Counted from the stretch's first letter, positions 22,930 through 31,984 are shown. The stretch is 64,000 nt of DNA from Candidatus Copromonas faecavium (nom. illeg.) (GCA_018712915.1 DVGC01000032.1:23365-87364); one strand, 5' to 3'. Translations and numbers: made by a program. The notes: generated by a model from the sequence alone, not told the origin.

Positions 22930-23787
22930 TTATGCGTCATGAAGATGGTTGATCATGCTGGCCAGGTATCCGGCGCCGAAACCGTTGTCAATGTTTACCA
23001 CGCTGACGCCGCTGGCACAGGAATTCAACATGGAAAGCAGCGCCGAGACGCCATGAAAAGAGGCGCCGTATCCGATGCTGGTGGGCACGGCAATCACCGG
23101 GCAGTCTGCCAGGCCGCCAATCACGCTGGCCAGAGCACCTTCCATGCCGGCAATGGCAATAATAACCCTGGCGCTCATGATGGAATCCATATGAGCCATC
23201 AGCCGGTGCAGTCCGGCAACTCCCACATCGTAAAGCCGTTCCACCTGGTTTCCCAATGCCTCAGCCGTCAGAGCCGCCTCCTCCGCCACAGGAATATCGC
23301 TGGTTCCCCCGGTGGCCACAACGATGGTGCCAACCCCGTCTTTCTCAGGAAATTCCCCGCAGATACCGATTTTTGCATCCGGAAAATACCGGAGTCCGCC
23401 TTCCTGTGCCGGTTCTCTTCGCACCGCTCCTTCCGGTTTCTGATCCTCCCGGTCCATTTTTTCCAGGGCCCCTGTTTCCTGAGGTTTCTGGAGAAAATCC
23501 CTTACGGCCTCCGCTTTCTCCGGATCCAGCCTGGTAATTAAAATCACCTGCTGCCCCCGCTTTTTCATCGCATTTACGATTCCTCCAATCTGTTCCGCAG
23601 TCTTCCCGGCCCCGTAAATAACCTCCGCAGCCCCCTGGCGAAGCTTCCTGTGGGTATCCAGCTTGGCAAAACCAAGATCATCGAAACCGGCAGCAGAAAA
23701 CGGCTCCTTTTTCAATTCCAGCACCGCTTCCTCCACACTCATGGTTCCGGCAGCCACCTGCTCCAGCATTTTTTTCACATCATCCAT
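22930..23787 (-). CDS. larB: LarB, NPN cofactor biosynthesis (P2CMN synthase)
   Basis: A 285-residue enzyme that carboxylates and hydrolyses nicotinic acid adenine dinucleotide to pyridinium-3,5-biscarboxylic acid mononucleotide, the first step of nickel-pincer cofactor synthesis. The C-terminal half resembles PurE-type carboxylases: TIVVATGGTSDIPVAEEAALTAEALG, GLHRLMAHMDSIMSARVIIAIAGMEGALASVIGGL, and VAVPTSIGYGASFHG. The start at MDDVKKMLEQV has GGAG 8 bases upstream. larC lies 108 bp downstream. Neither larE (sulfur insertion) nor larA is in the window, so the cofactor pathway must be completed elsewhere. Confidence 0.92.
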   Translation of the reverse strand: MDDVKKMLEQVAAGTMSVEEAVLELKKEPFSAAGFDDLGFAKLDTHRKLRQGAAEVIYGAGKTAEQIGGIVNAMKKRGQQVILITRLDPEKAEAVRDFLQKPQETGALEKMDREDQKPEGAVRREPAQEGGLRYFPDAKIGICGEFPEKDGVGTIVVATGGTSDIPVAEEAALTAEALGNQVERLYDVGVAGLHRLMAHMDSIMSARVIIAIAGMEGALASVIGGLADCPVIAVPTSIGYGASFHGVSALLSMLNSCASGVSVVNIDNGFGAGYLASMINHLHDA

Positions 23788-23807
23788 TTTCATCTCTCCT
23801 TTAAGGA

Positions 23808-23863
23808 AGAAAAAACCATGAAAAGAACAGCCGGCCTTTGGTCGGCTTCTGTTCCCTTCATGG
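23808..23863 (-). terminator. Terminator between FAH-family gene and larB
   Basis: On minus, CCATGAAGGGAACAGAAGCCGACC pairs with GGCCGGCTGTTCTTTTCATGG across a short loop and is followed by TTTTTT (plus A-run 23811-23816). It should separate the trpS-FAH transcript from larBC. Confidence 0.8.
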
Positions 23864-23893
23864 CAACCATTTCCAGATATTCTGTTTGCATTT

Positions 23894-24787
23894 TTATTCC
23901 GCAACCGTATTTCTCAGAGTTCCAATTCCCTCAATGATGCATTCCACCACATCACCCGGCACAAGGAATCTTGGCGGCTCAAAGCCCATGCCGACTCCAG
24001 CCGGCGTTCCTGTTGCAATAATAGTCCCTGCCTTTAAGGTCATTCCGCTGCTGAGCTCGCAAATCACATCCTCAATCCCGTGGATAAACAGTTCCGTATT
24101 GGAATCCTGGCGCAATTCTCCGTTTACTCTGGACTGAATCGAAAGCTTAGGCGGAAACTCCACGGCATCCACTATCAAAATCCAGGGGCCTAAAGGCGTA
24201 AACCCGTCCAGGCTCTTTCCGAAGTACCACTGCTTATGTCCGGTCTGCACCTCTCTGGCACTGACATCATTCATAATCGTATATCCGAAAATGTAGTCCT
24301 TTACCTGTTCCCGAGACACATTCACGGCGTCCTTTTTGATAATGACCGCCAGCTCCGCTTCATAGTCCAGCTGCCTGGTCAGATTCCTGTGGGCAAGGAT
24401 ACTCCCTTCCGGATCCACGGCCCGGCTGACACGCTTGGAAAAATAAACGGCCTGAGCTGGCTTTTCAAAAGCTTCTTTTTTGAATCTTGCCGATTCCACA
24501 GCATGAGCCGTATAGTTAATTCCAAGGCAGATAATATCCTGTCCTGGTTCCGGAATCGGAGCCAGAATTTTCACATCCGCCAAAGGAGCTGCTCCCCTGA
24601 TTTCGTTGGGATCCCGTCCGGAAATATACTCCAGCATCTCCATTTCCGACGGCCCGCATTCCCGGATCAGCTCCTTCATGGAGCGGTAATCCATTCCTGC
24701 CGCAGAAATCGGACACACCCACGTCTCTTCTTTGTTCAGTACACCCACAATCTCTTTTCCGTCTATCTCATATGTCAGCAGCTTCAT
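23894..24787 (-). CDS. Fumarylacetoacetate hydrolase family protein
   Basis: A 297-residue protein of the FAH superfamily, whose members hydrolyse C-C bonds in 2,4-dioxo acids, decarboxylate oxaloacetate, or hydrate/isomerise catabolites. Visible blocks: CLGINYTAHA, PAQAVYFSKRVSRAVDPEG, the metal ligands in LDYEAELAVIIKKDA, DVSAREVQ, FGKSLDGFTPLGPWI, and ATGTPAGVGMGFEPPRFL at the C terminus. GGAGGG precedes the ATG. It starts 20 bp after trpS, so both are cotranscribed, and a terminator follows. No aromatic catabolism genes are nearby; oxaloacetate tautomerase or decarboxylase activity is as likely as a degradative role. Confidence 0.88.
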   Translation of the reverse strand: MKLLTYEIDGKEIVGVLNKEETWVCPISAAGMDYRSMKELIRECGPSEMEMLEYISGRDPNEIRGAAPLADVKILAPIPEPGQDIICLGINYTAHAVESARFKKEAFEKPAQAVYFSKRVSRAVDPEGSILAHRNLTRQLDYEAELAVIIKKDAVNVSREQVKDYIFGYTIMNDVSAREVQTGHKQWYFGKSLDGFTPLGPWILIVDAVEFPPKLSIQSRVNGELRQDSNTELFIHGIEDVICELSSGMTLKAGTIIATGTPAGVGMGFEPPRFLVPGDVVECIIEGIGTLRNTVAE

Positions 24788-24806
24788 GATGCCCTCCTTG
24801 CGGATT

Positions 24807-25811
24807 TTACCGGATCCGCTCCGGAAATCCGATCTTTTTCTGAACCTTTCTCAGCGTCTTATTGGAATACCAGCTTGCCTTTTCTGCATTTTCCTTGATT
24901 ACCTTATCAAGGTAATCCTTGTTCTTGGAAAGATCGGCAAACCGATCCTGAAGGGGCTTTAACACACTGACCACCGCTTCGCCGACAGCCAGCTTAAAGT
25001 CTCCATAACCCTTTCCGTCAAATTCCCGCTCCACCTCATCCGGCGTTTTGTTTAAGCAGGCGCAGTAAATATCAATCAGATTCTTGATTCCCGGCTGTTC
25101 ATCCCGGTAGCGGACACAGGCCTCGGAATCTGTCACTGCACGTTTGCACTTACGGATAATCGTATCCGGGTCATCCATCAGATAAATGCTGCCGTTGGGA
25201 TTCTCGTCGGATTTGGACATCTTCTTCGACGGATCCTGAAGGCTCATAATCTTTGCACCGGATTTTCCGATATAGGCCTCGGGAATAGTAAATACATCCC
25301 CATACAGGTTATTAAACCGAATCGCAATATCCCTTGTCAGCTCCAGATGCTGCATCTGGTCAATGCCAACCGGCACCACATCCGTCTGATAAAGAAGAAT
25401 ATCTGCCGCCATCAAAACGGGGTACGTAAACAGTCCGGCATTGATGTTGTCTGCGTGCTTTGCTGCCTTATCCTTAAACTGGGTCATACGGTTTAACTCG
25501 CCCATATAGGTAAAGCAGTTTAAAATCCAGGCCAGTTCTGCATGTCCGGATACATGAGACTGGTAATAAATACAGTTCTTCTCCGGATCCAGACCGGCTG
25601 CAATATATAAAGTCAGAAGAGTTCTCGCCCGCTTTCTTAATTCCGCCGGATCCTGCCGGATCGTAATAGAATGCATATCCACAACACTGTAAAACGTCAG
25701 ATAATCATCCGAAAGGCTGACCCAGTTTTTCAATGCTCCCAGATAATTTCCTAGGGTCAGATTTCCCGTAGCCTGCATTCCGCTGAATAAAGTTTTCTTT
25801 CCATCAAGCAT
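24807..25811 (-). CDS. trpS: Tryptophan-tRNA ligase
   Basis: A 334-residue class I aminoacyl-tRNA synthetase charging tRNA-Trp. SGMQATGNLTLGNYLGAL holds the HIGH-like motif, VGIDQMQHLELTRDIA lines the active site, and KKMSKSDENPNGSI is the KMSKS loop. Start MLDGKKTLFSG follows AGGAGAAAGAAT; the longer frame adds seven residues through the ribosome binding site. The promoter is about 110 bp upstream. I looked for a T-box antiterminator in the leader and did not find one, which is notable for a clostridial trpS. Confidence 0.95.
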   Translation of the reverse strand: MLDGKKTLFSGMQATGNLTLGNYLGALKNWVSLSDDYLTFYSVVDMHSITIRQDPAELRKRARTLLTLYIAAGLDPEKNCIYYQSHVSGHAELAWILNCFTYMGELNRMTQFKDKAAKHADNINAGLFTYPVLMAADILLYQTDVVPVGIDQMQHLELTRDIAIRFNNLYGDVFTIPEAYIGKSGAKIMSLQDPSKKMSKSDENPNGSIYLMDDPDTIIRKCKRAVTDSEACVRYRDEQPGIKNLIDIYCACLNKTPDEVEREFDGKGYGDFKLAVGEAVVSVLKPLQDRFADLSKNKDYLDKVIKENAEKASWYSNKTLRKVQKKIGFPERIR

Positions 25812-25916
25812 ATTCTTTCTCCTATTCTCCATGAGTTCGCCTGTTTCTGCGGCAAACCGTCCGGCCGGCAGCTTCCCTGCCTGTCTGCCGTTCCTGCATT
25901 CCGACCGGCTTTTTTC

Positions 25917-25945
25917 ATTATATTACAATTTAAACAGAGACACAA
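25917..25945 (-). promoter_or_regulatory. trpS promoter
   Basis: Minus-strand TTGTGT (plus 25940-25945), 17-base spacer, TATAAT (plus 25917-25922). The leader of roughly 100 bases is GC-rich (CCGGTCGG, CCGGCCGG segments) and may fold. Confidence 0.7.
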
Positions 25946-26114
25946 GATCTTCGATACAAAACCAGTTGCTTTTTGACCGCTTTTCCGGCAAAGGCAGCAG
26001 CGACAGGCAAACTCAGTTTGAAATCCTGTTTTGCCCCATCATCGCCGCAGCAAACAGGCAGCTTTTCAAAAATTACATTCTGAACCATCACCGGAAACAA
26101 AATGAAAATTTTCC

Positions 26115-26146
26115 ATAAAAAATGGCAGAGCCAAAGCCCTGCCGTT
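26115..26146 (-). terminator. Terminator of the small CysK-like gene
   Basis: On minus GGCAGGGC-TTTG-GCTCTGCC (plus 26124-26143) followed by ATTTTTT. It lies 27 bp after the stop at 26173. Confidence 0.85.
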
Positions 26147-26172
26147 TTCATCTGTATTCTCATTTTGTCTTT

Positions 26173-26601
26173 CTATTCTGCCACAATCTCATTTAACTCG
26201 TATGCATTGGCTGCCTCAGGGAATGCCACAACCACAACCTTTTTATCCTTATCAGAAGTGGTCAGCTCCTTGGCCTTTTCCATCGCATCCCTCATGCTGT
26301 TCTTTCCCCTGAGTACCGTCAGTTTTTTCCCATAACTGTCAAGCAGAGCATCCGCACCGGAATGCACGGTCTCCGGAGCTGCCACCAGCACCGTATATCC
26401 GCTCTCCGCTGCCAGCAAAGCCATTCCCAGATCCTTATTGTCATCCTGAACCGTTCTCACAATTACTGAGTCTCCCTTCCAGGAACCAACTCCGGTTTTC
26501 ATCTCCACATAGTCTTTTTCCAACTGCTCCCGCATTCCATCAGATGCCAGATTATAATCCAACAGATCCAGAACTGCCTTCGGAATTTCAAAATTTTTCA
26601 T
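26173..26601 (-). CDS. Small protein resembling the N-terminal subdomain of cysteine synthase
   Basis: 142 residues. The middle and C-terminal part (LGMALLAAESGYTVLVAAPE, LLDSYGKKLTVLRG, MRDAMEKAKEL) follows the order GxALAxVAAxKGYxxxxxMPxT, LLxAYGAELxLTPG, MKGAIxKAxEL of CysK-type fold II PLP enzymes. There is no PLP lysine block (GNTS/KDR) and no C-terminal domain, so it cannot be a normal enzyme. SWKGDSVIVRTVQDDNKD stands where the substrate loop with GNTG would be. It has its own consensus promoter, a GAGGG ribosome binding site and a strong terminator, so it looks like a maintained gene and not debris. The homology is my reading of motif order and the function is unknown. Confidence 0.6.
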   Translation of the reverse strand: MKNFEIPKAVLDLLDYNLASDGMREQLEKDYVEMKTGVGSWKGDSVIVRTVQDDNKDLGMALLAAESGYTVLVAAPETVHSGADALLDSYGKKLTVLRGKNSMRDAMEKAKELTTSDKDKKVVVVAFPEAANAYELNEIVAE

Positions 26602-26668
26602 AACATTTCCCTCTTTTCTGAAACGAATCATCTTGAATGTTTCTGTTCCTTTCCCCTGGAACACCCGT

Positions 26669-26696
26669 ATTATAGATCTCTGGCAGGATTTGTCAA
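26669..26696 (-). promoter_or_regulatory. Consensus promoter of the small CysK-like gene
   Basis: Minus-strand TTGACA (plus 26691-26696), 16-base spacer, TATAAT (plus 26669-26674), a perfect match to both sigma-A boxes, about 70 bp before the start codon. Confidence 0.8.
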
Positions 26697-27459
26697 TGAC
26701 TCGTTAATTTTTTATCAATTTTCTTCCGTGTTTTTCCGCCATAACACCGCTTTTTCTTCCTGTGCCATGCTTAGACCCAAATATTTCGCCGGAAAACACA
26801 TCGGAATAAAAGCGTTCTTTGTGCTAAAATACAGGTGAACCGGCACATTTTTTCATCCTGAAAAATCCAGAATGAAAAAACCACTGAAAATAGACTCAGA
26901 ATTTTTCTTTTATTACTGGCTTTTCCCCTAAAAATGGCATCTGCAGCGAAAAATCGAAGCGAAAATGGTCGGATTTTCCTGCATCCACCTGCACCCAGGA
27001 GGATTCTCCGATGGAAACTTTCTGGGCAAATGAAAAAACGGTGTCCACACTCCGGTTTCCCGAAGCATGCACACTGCATCGCATTTCCGGCATCTGCCGC
27101 CGGAACAAACAATGTTCCCACCCAATTCAAATCCCTCATCTTATCCCATCCAAATCAAACATCACCAAACAAGACCCTCGTCCAAAACTTGCTCATTCTC
27201 TCTCTTATTTTCCCATTTCAAAAATCCCTTCGTCCTGTTATCCTCTTTGTTTTCCCATTCCCTTTTCCTGATTTTTTCACCCTCAATTCTCCGCTTTACT
27301 TTCCCGCCTCTTTTCTCTTTTCAAATTTTCCTTATTTTATAAAGGTTTTCCGGCTTTTTATCCCTTTTTGATTTCAGCCTTACCACAGGTCCTCTAACGA
27401 AACCGAATCAAATTGAATTGAAAATTGAGAGCGGTAAAAAGAGTGAAAATGGGTATGTA

Positions 27460-27542
27460 CAATGCACTAAGACTCGAAAACACCTCGCCTAAGTGCATTG
27501 CATGTATCGCACGTAAGCGTCTAAAAGACAGACGCTAAGTGC
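27460..27542. ncRNA. Candidate structured RNA: two adjacent hairpins
   Basis: CAATGCACTAAG (27460-27471) pairs with CTAAGTGCATTG (27489-27500), one mismatch, and GCACGTAAGCGTCT (27509-27522) pairs with AGACGCTAAGTGC (27530-27542). The two stems share GTGC/AAG words and directly precede a terminator-like hairpin. This could be a small RNA or a structured 3' UTR of the ABC exporter operon; no family was recognised. Confidence 0.4.
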
Positions 27543-27546
27543 TCAT

Positions 27547-27592
27547 AACGAAAAAAAGAGCGGGAAGGAGATAAATCCTTCTCGCTCTTTCG
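27547..27592 (-). terminator. Terminator after the ABC exporter operon
   Basis: On minus GAAAGAGCGAGAAGGA pairs with TCCTTCCCGCTCTTTTTTT, the T-run lying in the distal arm. It lies about 125 bp after the exporter stop codon at 27716, and may work on plus as well. Confidence 0.7.
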
Positions 27593-27715
27593 TTATCACG
27601 TTTTTATTTTCCTGAATCCAAAACCAGAACCAATTTGATTTAGGGCCGATGAATTTGAAGCGGATTGGGTAGTGGAATTGGATTGGGTGGGAACAACAAT
27701 CCATATCCAAAAATA

Positions 27716-29626
27716 TTAATCCAGTTCCAGCGCACCGGTATACAGCTGATAATACGTACCATGCTGCTTAATCAAATCCTCATGGGTACCGCGCTCAATG
27801 ATTCGTCCATGGTCAAGAACCATAATCGCATTGGAGTTCTGAACCGTTGACAGACGGTGGGCGATAACGAACGTCGTCCGGCCCATCATCAACGCATCCA
27901 TGCCGCGCTGAACAATGGCCTCTGTATGCGTATCAATGGAGCTGGTTGCCTCATCCAGAATCATAACCGGCGGATCGGCAACGGCCGCACGGGCAATGGC
28001 AAGAAGCTGCCGCTGACCCTGGCTTAAGTTGGCGCCGTTTCCGGTCAGCATGGTATTATAGCCCTCCGGCAGACGGCTGATAAAGTCATCAGCTCCGGCC
28101 AGTCTGGCTGCTGCCATACACTCCTCGTCACTGGCATCCAGATTTCCGTATCGGATGTTTTCCATGACCGTGCCTGTAAACAGGTTGGTGTCCTGAAGTA
28201 CAATTCCAAGACTGTGCCGTAGATCCGCTTTCTTAATCTTATTAATATTAATGCCGTCATAGCGGATTTTTCCGTCGGCAATATCATAGAAACGGTTAAT
28301 CAGGTTGGTGATGGTTGTTTTTCCTGCACCGGTGGAGCCAACGAAGGCCACCTTCTGGCCAGGTTTGGCGTACAGGGAAATATTATGAAGCACTGTTTTT
28401 CCAGGCTCATAGGCAAAATCCACATCGAAGAAACGGACATCGCCTTCCAGCTTTGTATAGGTGATGGTTCCGTCATGATGAGGATGCTTCCATGCCCAGA
28501 CATTGGTCCGTTCCGGACACTCCGTCAGAGAGCCGTCTGAATTCTCTCTGGCATTTACCAGAGTCACATACCCCTCGTCTGTCTCCGGCTTCTCATCCAG
28601 AAGAGTGAAAATCCGGTGCGCGCCGGCCAGACCCATGACAACCATGTTCACCTGGTTGGAAACCTGTCCGATGGAACCGGCAAACTGCTTGGTCATATTT
28701 AAAAACGGAACAACAATACTGATGCTGAACGCCATTCCGGAAACGCTGAAATTCGGCGCTCCCGAAAGAAGAAGGAAGCCTCCGACCAGAGCTACAACCA
28801 CATACATCACATTTCCGATATTGCCTAACAGCGGCATCAGAATATTTGCGAAGCTGTTGGCTCTTCTGGCTGTCCGGTACACTACGTCATTGACCGCGTC
28901 GAATCCTTCCTTGGCGCCGTCCTCATGGCAGAAGACTTTGATGACCTTCTGTCCGCTCATCATCTCTTCCATATAGCCTTCCAGTCTGGCAATATTGATC
29001 TGCTGCTGCAAAAACAGGCTGGAGGAGTGGCCGCTGACGTATTTGGCTACATAAGTCATAATTGCAACGCCGCAAACAACGACCAATGCCAGCCAGATGC
29101 TGTAATACATCATAATGCAGAAGATACTGAGCAGAGTCACTCCCGAAATAATGGCCTGCGGAAGGCTCTGGCTGATTAGCTGGCGCAGCGTATCGATATC
29201 ATTGGTATAAAAGCTCATGATATCGCCGTGGTTATGGGTATCAAAATAACGGATGGGCAAATCCTGCATGTGATCAAACATCTTTTCACGCATTTTTGCA
29301 AGAGAGCCCTGGGTAATAATTGCCATCAGCTGGTTAAAAGCTGTACCGGCGATCAGGCTGATCACATACAGCACAATAAGAACCGTCAGCAGTCTGAAAA
29401 TCGGTCCGGAAGCGGCAGCCCAGTCACCAGTTGCAAAGGTAGCGTCAACGATGGCAATGACATTCTGCATGAAAACAGCAGGAATCGAACTGACTACCGC
29501 ATTGATCAGAATACAAATCAACGCGATTGGGAACAGTACCGGATAAAATTCAAAAATTGTCCGAATGAGACGGCCAAGTACGCCTTTTGGTGCACGGCGT
29601 CCCCGCATACTGGTATTATTCGCCAT
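27716..29626 (-). CDS. ABC exporter half-transporter with canonical ATP site
   Basis: A 636-residue half-transporter: six predicted membrane helices in the first ~330 residues (including FPIALICILINAVVSSIPAVF), then the nucleotide-binding domain with Walker A GSTGAGKTT, Q-loop VLQDTNLF, signature LSQGQ, Walker B VMILDEATSSID with catalytic Glu, and H-loop VIAHRLSTV. Its partner is the gene directly upstream, which it overlaps by 11 bp. Together they form a heterodimeric exporter of the BmrCD/TM287-288 type. AGGAGG lies 8 bases before the chosen ATG; a GTG three codons earlier is too close. The MarR gene at the operon head suggests drug or metabolite efflux. Confidence 0.9.
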   Translation of the reverse strand: MANNTSMRGRRAPKGVLGRLIRTIFEFYPVLFPIALICILINAVVSSIPAVFMQNVIAIVDATFATGDWAAASGPIFRLLTVLIVLYVISLIAGTAFNQLMAIITQGSLAKMREKMFDHMQDLPIRYFDTHNHGDIMSFYTNDIDTLRQLISQSLPQAIISGVTLLSIFCIMMYYSIWLALVVVCGVAIMTYVAKYVSGHSSSLFLQQQINIARLEGYMEEMMSGQKVIKVFCHEDGAKEGFDAVNDVVYRTARRANSFANILMPLLGNIGNVMYVVVALVGGFLLLSGAPNFSVSGMAFSISIVVPFLNMTKQFAGSIGQVSNQVNMVVMGLAGAHRIFTLLDEKPETDEGYVTLVNARENSDGSLTECPERTNVWAWKHPHHDGTITYTKLEGDVRFFDVDFAYEPGKTVLHNISLYAKPGQKVAFVGSTGAGKTTITNLINRFYDIADGKIRYDGININKIKKADLRHSLGIVLQDTNLFTGTVMENIRYGNLDASDEECMAAARLAGADDFISRLPEGYNTMLTGNGANLSQGQRQLLAIARAAVADPPVMILDEATSSIDTHTEAIVQRGMDALMMGRTTFVIAHRLSTVQNSNAIMVLDHGRIIERGTHEDLIKQHGTYYQLYTGALELD

Positions 29627-31364
29627 CTTTGTCACCTCCTACCCGGTTCTGAGATGTATAAATATCGCGGTAAACATCATTGGATTTCATCAGCTCATCA
29701 TGGGTTCCGATGGCGCTGATCCGTCCGCCCTCCATCAGGATAATGCGGTCCGCATCCTGAACGCTGGCCACACGCTGAGCGATGATGATCTTCGTAGTCT
29801 CCGGAATGAACTCACGGAATCCTTTCCGAATCATCATATCCGTGCGGGTATCAACCGCACTGGTGGAGTCATCCAGAATCAGAACCTTCGGCTTCTTTAA
29901 CAGTGCCCTTGCAATGCACAGACGCTGCTTCTGCCCGCCGGAAACGTTGGCGCCTCCCTGCTCGATCCATGTGTCATATTTATTGGGAAACTGCTGAATG
30001 AACTCGTCTGCCTGAGCAAGGCGGCAGGCCTCCTCCATTTCCTCATCTGTAGCATCCGGATTTCCCCAGCGCAGATTGTCTTTAATGGTTCCGGAAAACA
30101 GCACATTCTTCTGCAGCACGACGGCAACCTGATTGCGCAGTGCCGTCAAATCGTATTTGCGCACATCCTCGCCGCCGACTTTTACGCATCCTTCCGACAC
30201 ATCATACAGGCGGGGGATCAGCTGAATCAGCGAAGACTTGGAAGAACCGGTTCCTCCCAGAATACCGATGATTTCGCCGGATTTAATATGCAGGTTAATA
30301 TCTGCAAGAGCCATACGCTCTGCCTTCTTGGAATACTTGAAGCTGACATTTTCAAAATCAACAGAACCATCCTTCACTTCTGTCAGTCCGTTTTCCGGGC
30401 TTGTCAGCGTACTCTCCTCGCTGAGAACTTCAACGATACGTTCCATGGATTCCATGGACATGGTAATTATGAAGAATACCATGGATACCATCATCAGGCT
30501 CATGAGAATCTGAAAACTGTAAGTCAGCATGGATGACATCTGTCCCACATTCAGATCCAGGCCCCGTCCGGTAATAACCGTATAAGAACCATAGGACAGA
30601 ACAAATACCATACCGGCATAGACGCAGAACTGCATCATCGGGTTGTTAAGAGCCATGATCCTCTCTGCTTTTGTGAAGTCTTGCTGAACATCCTTTACGG
30701 CCCTGCCGAATTTCTTCTTCTCATAGTCTTCCCGCACGTATGACTTTACCACGCGCATGGCCTGAACGTTTTCCTGCACCGAATCATTCAGCGCATCGTA
30801 TTTGCGGAAGACCCGGCGGAAAATAGGCATGGCCGCGCGGATAACCAAAAACAGACCGATGCACAGCAGGGGAATCGTAAACAGGAAAATGACTGCCAGC
30901 CGGCCTCCCATGACGAATCCCATTATAAATGAGAAAATCAGCATCAGGGGACAGCGGATTGCGACACGAATCACCATCATAAACGCCATCTGCACGTTCA
31001 TGATATCTGTTGTCATACGCGTTACCAGACTGGAAACGGAAAACTTGTCGATGTTTTCAAAAGAATAATCCTGAATCTTATAGAACATATCTCTGCGCAG
31101 ATTCCGGGCAAAGCCGGTCGACGCTGCCGCACAGGTATATCCGGCTCCGGCTCCAAAAACCAGAGAAATCACTGCCATCAAAATCAGCACTGCTCCATAT
31201 CCTGCAATCACATCCATTGAACAGCCCGCCTGCATCTGATTCACCAGATTGGCAATGACAAACGGAATTGCACATTCCATAATAACTTCCACTGATACCA
31301 GCAGAGGCGTCAGTATTGCAGGCTTTTTGAACTCGCGGATGCTGCGAGCCAACACTTTTACCAT
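29616..31364 (-). CDS. ABC exporter half-transporter with degenerate ATP site
   Basis: A 582-residue half-transporter: six membrane helices in the first ~310 residues, then Walker A GGTGSSKSS, Q-loop VLQKNVLF, signature VSGGQ, and Walker B VLILDDSTSAVD, where Asp replaces the catalytic Glu, and Gln replaces His in IIAQRVASV. This is the pattern of the non-hydrolysing site in asymmetric exporters. The first Met (31373) is only one base from GGGAGG, so the ATG nine bases on (MVKVLARS) is preferred. It is cotranscribed with the MarR gene upstream (21-30 bp gap) and overlaps its partner. Confidence 0.9.
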   Translation of the reverse strand: MVKVLARSIREFKKPAILTPLLVSVEVIMECAIPFVIANLVNQMQAGCSMDVIAGYGAVLILMAVISLVFGAGAGYTCAAASTGFARNLRRDMFYKIQDYSFENIDKFSVSSLVTRMTTDIMNVQMAFMMVIRVAIRCPLMLIFSFIMGFVMGGRLAVIFLFTIPLLCIGLFLVIRAAMPIFRRVFRKYDALNDSVQENVQAMRVVKSYVREDYEKKKFGRAVKDVQQDFTKAERIMALNNPMMQFCVYAGMVFVLSYGSYTVITGRGLDLNVGQMSSMLTYSFQILMSLMMVSMVFFIITMSMESMERIVEVLSEESTLTSPENGLTEVKDGSVDFENVSFKYSKKAERMALADINLHIKSGEIIGILGGTGSSKSSLIQLIPRLYDVSEGCVKVGGEDVRKYDLTALRNQVAVVLQKNVLFSGTIKDNLRWGNPDATDEEMEEACRLAQADEFIQQFPNKYDTWIEQGGANVSGGQKQRLCIARALLKKPKVLILDDSTSAVDTRTDMMIRKGFREFIPETTKIIIAQRVASVQDADRIILMEGGRISAIGTHDELMKSNDVYRDIYTSQNRVGGDKDGE

Positions 31365-31393
31365 TTGTGACATTCCTCCCTTTTAGTATTTAT

Positions 31394-31894
31394 TTAGCAT
31401 GAGCTATTGCATTTGTTCTGCTGCGAACTTTTATTTGTATGCATCTGTTCACCAGGCGGTCCCTTATCCCATTCATCCAGATTTCGCAGCATCTGAGCCG
31501 CTGTTTCCATAAACAACTGCACCTGCCCCTGAGAAAGCCCCCGGGTCAGCATGCGCTCCGATTCGCGCAGACAGTCATACACTTTGGCGTTCAGTTCAAC
31601 AGCGTACCGAGTGGGAATCAGGCGCTTCAGCCTTGCGTCGCTGGGGACTCCTTCCCGTCGGATAATATTATCTTTTTCCAGTCTCTGCAGCATTCCCGTC
31701 GCTGTCGATCGGCTCAAACCAAAAGCGCTCTCAACGTCTTTCTGATAAACCGGTCCTTCCTTGCTGTGGGCCAGAATATAATAAATCACCCGGCTCTGTA
31801 CACCGGTAATGCCAATATCCTGCAGCGTGACATTCAGCCTCGCCAAAAGCTTATGCGACAGCAAATTAATCCATGCGCCGCATTCCTTCTCCAT
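31394..31894 (-). CDS. MarR-family transcriptional regulator
   Basis: A 166-residue winged-helix regulator. The helix-turn-helix and wing are visible as VYQKDVESAFGLSRSTATGMLQRLEKDNIIRREGVPSDARLKRLIPT, with the family DxR wing motif. The C-terminal 20 residues are polar with two Cys. It heads an operon with the two half-transporters and has a palindrome next to its promoter, so it most likely represses its own operon and releases it on binding a ligand, as MarR proteins commonly do for efflux pumps. Confidence 0.9.
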   Translation of the reverse strand: MEKECGAWINLLSHKLLARLNVTLQDIGITGVQSRVIYYILAHSKEGPVYQKDVESAFGLSRSTATGMLQRLEKDNIIRREGVPSDARLKRLIPTRYAVELNAKVYDCLRESERMLTRGLSQGQVQLFMETAAQMLRNLDEWDKGPPGEQMHTNKSSQQNKCNSSC

Positions 31895-31984
31895 ACCAGT
31901 CTCACCCCTCTTGCTTAAAACATCCGCCGTTCGCCATCTGTTTGTCTTCTTCCCCTTTTCGGAGCATCAGCTATCCACAATAAA

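Larger units (their letters stand above)
26602..27715. other. 1.1-kb gap without convincing genes
   Basis: Holds the promoter of the small CysK-like gene at the left, a low-complexity C/T-rich stretch (about 27100-27370) and a run of three hairpins (27460-27592). Frames at 26771-27139 (minus) and 26934-27371 (plus) have skewed, low-complexity translations and no ribosome binding sites. Confidence 0.55.

Noticed and set aside
25812..26110. T-box riboswitch before trpS
   Set aside because: No antiterminator core (complement of TGGNACCGCG) is present and the leader is only about 100 bases; the thrC leader was checked likewise.
26771..27371. Possible small genes in the 1.1-kb gap (122 and 145 residues)
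   Set aside because: Low-complexity, skewed composition, no ribosome binding sites, overlapping on opposite strands.
27406..27640. MITE-like element with AATCAAATTG / CAATTTGATT ends
   Set aside because: The 10-base inverted repeat flanks 220 bp exactly, but there is no target duplication and the ends are AT-rich enough for chance.
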